DNA of 17,527 nucleotides from an uncultured Planctomycetaceae bacterium (GTDB taxonomy: Bacteria; Planctomycetota; Planctomycetia; Pirellulales; UBA1268): NCBI GenBank assembly GCA_903949225.1, contig CAJAYZ010000046.1, positions 1-17,527 on the forward strand, given 5' to 3'. The position numbers and the translations under genes were made by a program. This document shows, one piece after another, positions 15,001 through 17,527 of the stretch; positions within the stretch are counted from its first letter, which is position 1; the number at the start of each line of letters is the position of its first letter. Under the pieces are notes generated by a model, which saw only the letters and a list, made by a program, of their open reading frames with translations, did not search any database and had not been told where the DNA came from.

Positions 15001-17527
15001 ACTTCTCTGGGCTTTTGAATGGCGGCCTCTCGCTCGATCTCGGATTCAACACGCCGCAGTCGATCGCGACCGGCTTGTCATTGATGCTCTCCACGGCGAC
15101 AGGACTCGAGAACACCATCGGGACGGTGTTTGCCGACACGCTTGTCGGCAACTCGAGAGACAACGTGCTGTCGGGTCTTGCCGGTGACGACCGTCTCGAC
15201 GGCGGTGCCGGGACCGATACGGTGGTCGAGTCGGGGGATGTCGACTTCACGCTCACCCCCTCGACGCTCACCGGCGTGGGGAGCGACACGCTTACCGGAA
15301 TCGAAGCAGCGCGGCTCACGGCCGGCGCCGGCACGAACACGTTCACCGTGAATGCCTGGGCGGGGAGCGCCACGCTCACCGGCAGCGCCGGAAACGACCG
15401 TTACGTCTTCATCGGGGCAGTGTCAGCGTCGATTGCCATCGTGGAAGAATCCGATGCAAACACCGACACGCTCGACTTCTCCGCCCTCTCGCTCGGTGAC
15501 GATACGGGCGTGAGCGTCGATCTCGCGCTGACGGCTTCCCAGTCTGTGACGGCCACGCTGACGTTGACGCTCTCTGATGCCAATGGGATTGAGAACGTCA
15601 CCGGCACGGCGGCGGCCGACACGATGCTCGGCAACGCCCGCGACAACGCGATCACGGCGCTCGGCGGCGATGACACGCTCGCCGGGCGTGCCGGCAGCAA
15701 CACGCTCGACGGTGGAGCGGGAACCGACACCGCAATCGAGAGCGGGAACGTCGACGTCACCGTCACCGCCGCGACGATCACAGGGGTCGGGTCGGACTCG
15801 CTTCTCAGCATCGAGGTGGTCGATCTGGTGGGGGGGAGCGGCGCCAATACGTTCACGGTGAATGGCTGGGAAGGGAGGCTGACTCTCGAGGGCGGCCTCG
15901 GGAATGACTCCTACGTGTTCGTGGGAGGGACGTCGCCGATCGTGAGGATCGTGGAGGTCGCCAATGTCGACGCCGACACGCTCGACTTCTCAGCCGTCAC
16001 GCTCTCCGGCGGGGCCGGGCTGACGGTCGATCTGGCCGTCACGACCCAACAAGAAGTGACCGACGGACTGTTCGTCACGCTCTCCGACAGTGAGGGGATC
16101 GAGAATGTCACCGGCAGCAATGCCGCCGACACCATGAGCGGTAATGCGCGGGCCAACGTCTTCCGCGGCCTGGGGGGCCAGGACACGATCGACGGCCGCG
16201 ACGGCTCCGACACGTTCGTCAAGTCCTTCAGTCTGGTCGACGTCATTGTCAGCAATTCGAGCTTGATCGGTTCCGGCACCGATTCGTTCAGCAATATCGA
16301 GGTCGTGAATGTCACCCTCGGCACCGACCCATCAGACCCTGATGAGGTTGGCCTCGACGGGCGGATCCTCGATGCCTCGAAGTTCAGCGGCACACTGATT
16401 GCCCGCTTCGGGACCGAATCGCTCGAGATCACCAAGTCAGCGACCCCGTCGGGCTTGGCGACGAGCACGCTCATCCTCCCCGCTCTGCTCGAGAACCTCT
16501 CCGTCGTCAGCGGCACGATCTATCTGGGGGCGGAGATCGTCACGGGAGCGGCCGGTTCTGTCACGCTCGACTCCAGTGGCGCGATCATCGACGACAACGA
16601 TCCCGAGGCCGCTGGGGCCGAGCCGATCAACAACATCATCGCCTCGAGCGTGGTCCTTCGCGCCGTCGGTGGCATTGGCAGCGACAACGTCCTTGACACC
16701 CAGGCGAGCGTGATTTCGGCGACGAACTCCGGCTCAGGTGACATCTCGATCCTCAACCAGAAAAACGTCCACGGGGCGGTCGATATCGTCGCCCTGATCA
16801 ATACCGCTACCGTCGGCAGCGTGGCGGTGGAGAACTACGGCGACGACACACGCGGCATCACCGTCTCCGGGGCAGTCAAAGCCAGTGGCATCGTCTCGCT
16901 CATTAGCCACAGCCCGCTGACGATCGACGGCAGCATCCAGAGCACCAGTGGAAGCGAGATCACGCTCGAAGCCGACACCCTGACGATGACGAAGACAAGC
17001 AAGATCGTCACGTCGGGGGACGTGGCGATGAACAGCCGCATTGTATCGCTCACCGATGCCGACATGGCCGATGCGAAGATCAAGAACTCGCGAAGCGACG
17101 CGCAGATCGACGTCAGCGGCGGATCGTTCAACACGCTCACGTCGACCGGCAAGGGCTCGCAGATCGATGTTCGTGGCGGGGCTTTTAAGACGTTGACGGC
17201 GAGCTCTGCGGGGAGCATCGACGTCCGCGGCGGCTCGTTCACCGTCCTCAATACGAGCAACGTCGGCAAGATCGACGTCAGCGGCGGCAGCTTCAAGACG
17301 CTCAATGCCAGCGGAGCCGGCAAGATCGACGTCGCCGGCGGATCGTTTGAGGAATTGATAACGAGCGGCTCCGGGGCACTGGGGATCTCCGACGGCTCGT
17401 TCAAGACGGTGACGGTCAGCGGGACGTCGGGGATCGACGTCCGTGGCGGCAAGTTCGGCGTCCTCACCAACAGCAGCAGCGGCAGCATCGATGTCCGCGG
17501 TGGGGATTTCGAAGATCTCATCGCCTC
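1..17527 (+). CDS. Giant modular RTX/Ig/LamG/PATR surface or secreted protein, internal fragment (both ends missing)
   Basis: The frame starting at base 3 stays open to base 17525, giving 5,841 codons with neither start nor stop in the window; the flanking two bases at each end are partial codons. The translation is a chain of recognisable extracellular modules: PATR repeats, LamG, YDG, MBG, Ig-like repeats, PPC, a DUF642-like domain, RTX super-repeats, an FHA-like part and 18-residue repeats. It is rich in Gly, Thr, Ser, Asp and Ala. I found only two cysteines (codons at 951 and 7131), and almost all lysines lie outside the RTX array. Known proteins with these modules are exported and act in adhesion, matrix or biofilm; that role is inferred here. 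No signal peptide, membrane segment, catalytic motif, autotransporter barrel or sorting signal is visible, but both termini are outside the window. At more than 5,800 residues it is among the larger bacterial proteins. Planctomycetal origin is likely but not proven. Confidence 0.96.
3..785 (+). repeat. PATR-type autotransporter-associated beta-strand repeats, block 1
   Basis: Window residues 1-261. The block opens with a 'GGTLALGAYSDTVGAV' segment, then two complete repeats. The hallmark NTYTGG motif has its Asn codon at 216 and 492, and a decayed version (NQFTAP) at 768, so the period is exactly 276 bp (92 residues). Each repeat runs: NTYTGGTT, a 'GGVLALGSAGALG' strand, 'GTISFGGGTLQY', an 'ARFSTA' strand, 'VDTNGQNVTY', then 'GGSLTKxGxGTLTLTG'. 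This matches the passenger-associated transport repeat family, which forms beta-helical stalks in autotransporters and in giant planctomycetal proteins. No autotransporter barrel can be assessed. The third repeat breaks off where a LamG-like domain begins. Confidence 0.88.
786..1289 (+). other. LamG-like (concanavalin A-like) lectin domain 1, inserted in the PATR region
   Basis: Window residues 262-429, about 168 residues, the usual size of a LamG-like jelly roll. Visible hallmarks are 'FNGTSDFLSLPG' at the start, 'FSAAVWAKP' (the usual 'FTxxxWVKP' strand), 'NAWQHFAVTM', 'GTVTIYKNGVVVGTA', 'NNFIGKSNWSG' and 'FYSGSMADGQIWNTALTGTEI' in shortened form near the end. In known LamG/Laminin_G_3 proteins such domains bind glycans or matrix polymers; the ligand here is unknown. 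It replaces the body of a PATR repeat, since NQFTAP (768) is followed directly by the lectin rather than by the normal strands. It carries one of the two cysteines (codon 951). Confidence 0.85.
1290..2393 (+). repeat. PATR-type repeats, block 2, with terminal cap
   Basis: Window residues 430-797. A linker ('LTITEGTVQIGNDAGTSG', 'NILNNGTLVFNRAD') leads into NTYTGG repeats at 1563 and 1839, again 276 bp apart. The unit at 1563 is closer in sequence to the first unit of block 1 (shared GGVLALGSAGALG, FSTAANQ, VDTNGQNVTY) than to the second. The block ends with a strand-rich cap carrying 'YGTFSGLSEGAVF', 'NGQTFRIDYAGGDGNDIVL', a signature often found at the end of PATR regions. This supports the idea that the lectin was placed inside a once continuous PATR domain. 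Confidence 0.85.
2391..2660 (+). other. YDG domain
   Basis: Window residues 797-886, about 90 residues. It shows the name-giving motif in 'ITVDSRPYDGGTIAPLNL', then 'ATLVGLVPGDT', 'GTYGDPNAAYGKPVTVTG', and 'LSLTGALADNYVL', ending with 'LSGAID'. This is the YDG module, an Ig-fold stalk domain of large bacterial surface proteins, commonly followed by MBG domains as here. The role is structural; no binding partner can be read from the sequence. Confidence 0.9.
2661..2888 (+). other. MBG-like domain 1
   Basis: Window residues 887-962. Visible are 'VSIQGPASVVYNGSQQ', 'EFFTDAGVYTVTW', and 'GTGTFTIERA'. The pattern (V-YNGS-Q, then TDAGxYTVT, then closing GTxTI) fits an MBG-type Ig-like stalk repeat. 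It sits directly between the YDG domain and a clearer MBG domain. Assignment to the exact family is less certain than for its neighbour. Confidence 0.7.
2886..3116 (+). other. MBG-like domain 2
   Basis: Window residues 962-1038. 'ATITVTPYNVTDDRESHTA', 'GVATGVNGEDLS', 'LEGTTHSEPGVYFDSW' and 'NPNYTD' closely follow the familiar MBG consensus (VTPYNVTYDGxxHTATG, GVxGExL, LxGTTHTxAGxYxDxW, GNY). The usual YDG inside this motif is here DDR, so this copy has drifted. It is a stalk module that links the PATR/YDG part to the Ig-like repeats. Confidence 0.85.
3129..3380 (+). repeat. Ig-like repeat 1 (Bap/Big type)
   Basis: Window residues 1043-1126. The repeat pattern is 'VSLGTDTGTSTGD', 'LTSDGALSVTGVE', 'EYSLDAGQTWSGEFKAVEG', 'VLVRQFDGRGGVS', 'FEFTLDTLAP'. 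This EYSxDGGxTW ... VRQxDxAGNxS ... FxFTLDTxAP pattern is typical of Bap/Big-like tandem Ig domains that form stalks in adhesins. It is the most divergent copy: the usual DLAGNVS reads DGRGGVS. Confidence 0.88.
3381..3608 (+). repeat. Ig-like repeat 2, N-terminal part (split by LamG 2)
   Basis: Window residues 1127-1202. It carries 'LSLANDTGSSGSDRITSDG', 'EYSIDGGQTWNDSFTPVEG' and 'VLVRQVDLAGNVSFVGP'. At this point the copy lacks its final 'FEFTLDTxAP' strand. The sequence switches to a LamG-like domain, and the missing strand appears only after it, at 4230-4262. Confidence 0.9.
3609..4205 (+). other. LamG-like lectin domain 2, nested inside Ig-like repeat 2
   Basis: Window residues 1203-1401, about 199 residues. 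It begins with 'KLLALYRFDD' and 'GLDSSGRGATADN', the usual opening of LamG/Laminin_G_3 domains. 'AALFDGSTYF', 'LTWGAWVKPSNT', 'NDWVFVAAVYDQ', 'MTLYVGDTAV' and 'FFEGAIDNVFVYGDALT' follow, the last two being the GxIDxVxIYxxALT closing signature. Predicted fold: concanavalin A-like jelly roll; predicted role: glycan or polymer binding. It is complete, so the Ig domain is interrupted by an intact second domain rather than by debris. Confidence 0.92.
4230..4262 (+). repeat. Ig-like repeat 2, C-terminal strand resumed after LamG 2
   Basis: The residues SSFEFTLDTQA (the next residue is the Pro that opens repeat 3) supply the final strand missing from the part at 3381-3608. A short Gly/Ser/Thr linker (GFSGTGSGT) joins the lectin to it. 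This placement makes the lectin an insertion between the last two strands of one Ig fold. Confidence 0.8.
4263..4511 (+). repeat. Ig-like repeat 3
   Basis: Window residues 1421-1503. 'VSLANDTGSSPTDRITSDG', 'EYSVDGSQTWMASFTPVEG', 'LLIRQTDPAGNVSSPTSFE' and 'FTLRTP' give a complete uninterrupted copy. Its ending differs from the other copies (RTPL instead of DTxAP) because it opens into the PPC domain that follows. Confidence 0.92.
4512..4847 (+). other. PPC-like (pre-peptidase C-terminal) domain 1
   Basis: Window residues 1504-1615. 'GTIVGAGQVDSWLVDVAAG', 'RIEFVAPDGVTVIASAD' and 'VSTAGQYAIRVIGMQGSG' followed by 'YDLGVV' match the PPC beta-sandwich pattern (D-x-W/Y-x-V-x-a-G; l-l-x-P-D-G; a-G-x-Y-x-i-x-V). 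In secreted bacterial proteins this module is a non-catalytic accessory domain. It pairs with a second PPC-like domain on the other side of the DUF642-like domain. Confidence 0.75.
4872..5390 (+). other. DUF642-like / choice-of-anchor type jelly-roll domain
   Basis: Window residues 1624-1796, about 173 residues, typical for the family. It starts with 'TNLIVNGSFELGNY', continues with 'DSITGWVVGGYGIDWHL', 'STDGGIYAADLSLDGGPLRG', 'SISQTFVTVPGASYEVSF' and 'RHTFWFVATAATSTLVFES', and ends with 'APVIDVVSVTPI'. The NGSFE start, the GW...IDW core, the QTF/Y..SF pair and the ID-VSV end are all DUF642-type hallmarks. The fold is galactose-binding-like; carbohydrate binding is likely but not shown. It lies between two PPC-like domains, a compact lectin cassette between Ig-like repeats 3 and 4. 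Confidence 0.85.
5397..5774 (+). other. PPC-like domain 2
   Basis: Window residues 1799-1924. 'NDTPESAQSIDGTAVVVDG', 'GVDPGVDHYAFTASFGQSI', 'VSIELLGPDGSVIASGTSD' and 'SGTHVVRVVGTNPGRRYTLV' reproduce the PPC layout more clearly than domain 1 (N-x-T-x-x-x-A at the start, D-H-Y-x-F, L-x-G-P-D-G). It lies directly upstream of Ig-like repeat 4. Confidence 0.78.
5781..6038 (+). repeat. Ig-like repeat 4
   Basis: Window residues 1927-2012. 'VSLFNDSGSSPTDRVTSDG', 'VEYSTDGQVWGTSYKAVEG', 'VLVRQIDLAGNASVPTTFD' and 'FVFDAQSP' make a complete copy. It is closest to repeat 6 (both have SVTALExGARVEYSTDG), which suggests that repeats 4-6 arose by duplication after separating from repeats 1-3. Confidence 0.92.
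6039..6119 (+). repeat. Ig-like repeat 5, N-terminal part (split)
   Basis: The residues 'LIKDTGSSAVDRVTSDGKLS' mark the first strands of a fifth copy. In the complete copies TSDGxLS is followed at once by a short segment and EYSxDG. Here about 167 foreign residues come first, and the copy resumes at 6621. Confidence 0.88.
6120..6620 (+). other. Unnamed probable jelly-roll domain nested in Ig-like repeat 5
   Basis: Window residues 2040-2206, about 167 residues. Visible segments are 'NWATDLHYTLV', 'GPWIGGTSLSAWIGPASDS', 'GGSYVYRTTFDLTGFDPG', 'SISGVWAMDDIGDEIRINGQ', 'FAPFSVTGGFVAGINTLEFV' and 'GGPTGLRVEMTG'. Similar stretches occur in secreted proteins of PEP-CTERM-type bacteria and planctomycetes (W-x-x-D-D/N-x-G, x-I-x-L/I-N-G, F-x-x-G-x-N-T-L-x-F-x-V, TGLRVE), where a galactose-binding-like fold is expected. 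I cannot name a family with certainty. It inserts between the second and third strand regions of the Ig repeat, not at the place used by the LamG insertion in repeat 2. Confidence 0.7.
6621..6794 (+). repeat. Ig-like repeat 5, C-terminal part
   Basis: The residues 'TVEAGATVEYSIDDGVTWSG', 'VLLRQIDLAGNISQP' and 'YEFTLDSTIP' complete the fifth copy after the nested domain. The join 'TGTGSTVEAGA' has a Gly/Thr/Ser linker, as at the other insertion. Confidence 0.9.
6795..7049 (+). repeat. Ig-like repeat 6
   Basis: Window residues 2265-2349. 'VSLLNDNGSSASDRITSDG', 'VEYSTDGMSWSASLKVAEG', 'VGVRQIDQAGNVSPATTFD' and 'FTFDSSIP' form the last complete Ig-like copy, immediately before the segment that leads to the calcium-binding array. 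Confidence 0.92.
7050..7658 (+). other. Transition segment leading into the RTX array
   Basis: Window residues 2350-2552. The first half ('NHLFKDQFGTGTPDG', 'DTIDFSGCTVPLTF') is not recognised and carries the second of the two cysteines (codon 7131). The second half has two degenerate half-repeats with the D-x-LDYxxxxxxVxVDL pattern ('TNTLDYAASSLSVSVDLG' and 'DTLDYSGYGGAVTVDLT'), each followed by a 'TATG' segment. This is the same half-unit that recurs throughout the array as 'DTLDFS ... VSLDLA'. It therefore looks like the eroded leading edge of the array, with a Gly/Ala/Val-rich stretch (GGKVWGVAGAGAGTVAGV) in between. Confidence 0.6.
8160..9155 (+). repeat. RTX units 2 and 3: near-identical neighbours
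   Basis: Bases 8349-8413 and 8844-8908 are an identical 65-base run, 495 bases apart. Flanking stretches differ by only scattered single bases; for example 'ACGCGCGAGACAAC' and the 'SADVDFTLS' region match in both. This is the clearest pair of DNA-level duplicates in the array and points to a recent duplication or gene conversion. Unit 2 is 6 bp shorter than the standard because the strand before 'IDEAADADSD' lost two residues. Confidence 0.85.
12630..12701 (+). repeat. 36-bp tandem duplication inside RTX unit 10
   Basis: Two head-to-tail copies, 12630-12665 and 12666-12701, match at 31 of 36 bases by my count. They encode LTTAQTIVSQAT and LTTAQTIDSGVT. The other units have a single TTAQT segment here. 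The duplication keeps the frame and adds 12 residues, which accounts for the 537-bp length of this unit (501 + 36). Confidence 0.92.
14811..15104 (+). repeat. RTX unit 15: internally deleted hybrid unit (294 bp)
   Basis: The unit starts normally ('LENVIGTPLADT', 'GNARANTLAGIAGDDT'), then at about 14907-14930 goes from an RTX nonapeptide straight into the later calcium-type turn, reading 'LAGRAGDDRYVFAG'. The ESADVDFTL ... ANTFTV ... WTG half is absent, a loss of 207 bp relative to the 501-bp form (69 residues). The frame is kept. The breakpoint lies where GxxGDDxx occurs twice in every full unit, so recombination between the two calcium-type motifs is the simplest cause. Confidence 0.88.
15105..16097 (+). 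repeat. Divergent terminal RTX units 16 and 17
   Basis: Unit 16 (483 bp) keeps a reduced RTX block ('GLAGDDRLDGGAGTDT') but has a longer strand, 'SALSLGDDTGVSVDLALTA', later on. Unit 17 (510 bp) departs further: 'AAADTMLGNARDNAITAL', 'VDVTVTAATITG', 'VTLSGGAGLTVDLAV'. Divergence rises towards the right end and the next copy (16098) keeps only its first third, a usual pattern at the edge of a tandem array. Confidence 0.8.
16233..17105 (+). other. Filamentous-haemagglutinin-like beta-helical segment
   Basis: Window residues 5411-5701. After the last RTX remnant ('VKSFSLVDVIVSNSS', 'SNIEVVNVTLG') the sequence changes to 'VTLDSSGAIIDDND', 'IIASSVVLRAVGGIGSDNVL', 'VISATNSGSGDISILNQ', 'ITVSGAVKASGIVSL', 'LTIDGSIQSTSGSEITLEAD' and 'LTMTKTSKIVTSGDVAM'. 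Short G-x-I/V-x-L strands alternating with S/T/N/G turns resemble the repetitive part of FHA-type and large planctomycetal surface proteins. Lysine reappears here (first codon at 16221) after a very long lysine-free stretch. A beta-helix is inferred; no specific family is claimed. Confidence 0.6.
17106..17527 (+). repeat. 18-residue (54-bp) tandem repeats, probable beta-solenoid, running off the window
   Basis: Eight consecutive copies follow the pattern IDVxGGxFxxLxxSxxGx. Examples are IDVSGGSFNTLTSTGKGS, IDVRGGAFKTLTASSAGS, IDVRGGSFTVLNTSNVGK and IDVSGGSFKTLNASGAGK. The sixth has decayed (LGISDGSFKTVTVSGTSG) and the eighth is cut by the window end. The first copy is one residue longer (19). 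The alternation of a hydrophobic IDV strand, a GG turn and an F..L strand with small polar residues fits one coil of a right-handed beta-helix per repeat. I do not recognise a named family. Confidence 0.85.

Larger units (their letters stand above)
7659..16232 (+). repeat. RTX super-repeat array: 17 units of about 167 residues plus a degenerate end unit
   Basis: Window residues 2553-5410. I set unit starts at the 'IENV' codon: 7659, 8160, 8655, 9156, 9657, 10185, 10686, 11187, 11688, 12189, 12726, 13254, 13782, 14283, 14811, 15105, 15588, and a decayed last unit at 16098. Intervals are 501 bp (8 times), 528 (4), and 495, 537, 294, 483 and 510 once each. Each unit runs: IENVxGTAxADTL, GNARDN, three or four RTX nonapeptides (GLAGDDTLxG type), ESADVDFTL, GxGSDTLAGIExVxL, ANTFTVxGWTG, a second calcium-type turn (GAAGNDRYVFTGT), SVTIVExADADSDTLDFS, VSLDLAxTTAQT, LTLTLSxATG. 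RTX nonapeptides in hemolysin-family proteins bind Ca2+ in a parallel beta-roll and fold after export; the same is inferred here. Second halves of units are not RTX in the strict sense. Confidence 0.93.

Noticed and set aside
7659..16232. Tandem repeats with regular spacing as a possible CRISPR array or satellite DNA
   Set aside because: Units are ~500 bp, protein-coding in one frame, and diverge mostly while keeping the amino-acid pattern. There are no short identical repeats with unique spacers.
8978..16516. Series of similar 150-200-codon minus-strand frames (Ser/Pro/Val rich, recurring every ~500 bp)
   Set aside because: They recur with the same ~500-bp period as the + strand RTX units, and the pattern 'PAPPSKVSLP' is the reverse reading of the GGAGxDT codons. 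They do not represent a gene family.
1..17527. Search for promoters, ribosome binding sites, terminators, tRNA genes, insertion sequences or attachment sites
   Set aside because: No gap between genes exists in the window, and I saw no convincing site of any of these kinds. Inverted G/C-rich stretches are expected by chance in such sequence.

Overview
The window is one stretch of a single giant protein-coding gene on the + strand. Frame 3 (codons starting at positions divisible by 3) reads without a stop from base 3 to base 17525, which is 5,841 codons. Neither the start codon nor the stop codon is inside the window. I see no other credible gene, tRNA, rRNA, CRISPR array, insertion sequence, promoter or terminator. 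The many long open frames on the minus strand and in the other + frames are by-products of a GC-rich, strongly codon-biased, repetitive gene.

The predicted product is a modular, repeat-built, secreted or cell-surface protein. In order it contains: autotransporter-associated beta-strand (PATR-type) repeats with a 276-bp period, interrupted by a LamG-like lectin domain (3-2393); a YDG domain and two MBG-like domains (2391-3116); six Bap/Big-type Ig-like repeats (3129-7049), two of them split by inserted domains, with a PPC / DUF642-like / PPC block between the third and fourth; a transition segment (7050-7658); a huge array of about 17 super-repeats of ~167 residues built on RTX (hemolysin-type, calcium-binding) nonapeptides (7659 to about 16232); a filamentous-haemagglutinin-like segment (16233-17105); and an 18-residue (54-bp) repeat, probably a beta-solenoid, that runs off the right edge (17106-17527).

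The organism is most likely a high-GC member of the Planctomycetota. This is inferred from the combination of PATR, YDG, MBG, LamG, DUF642-like and RTX modules in one giant polypeptide, together with the GC-rich third positions. It cannot be proved from the window, because no housekeeping gene is present.

The modules suggest adhesion or matrix formation. Lectin-like domains (two LamG, one DUF642-like and one unrecognised probable jelly-roll) sit on beta-rich stalks of Ig, PATR and RTX repeats, and the RTX part would fold outside the cell on binding calcium. No enzymatic domain is visible. The main interest is in how the gene evolves. All repeat sizes (27, 36, 54, 276, ~501/528 bp) are multiples of three. 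Unit length changes by whole nonapeptides. One unit is a deletion hybrid, two neighbouring units share a 65-base identical tract, and 2,704 consecutive codons contain no lysine.
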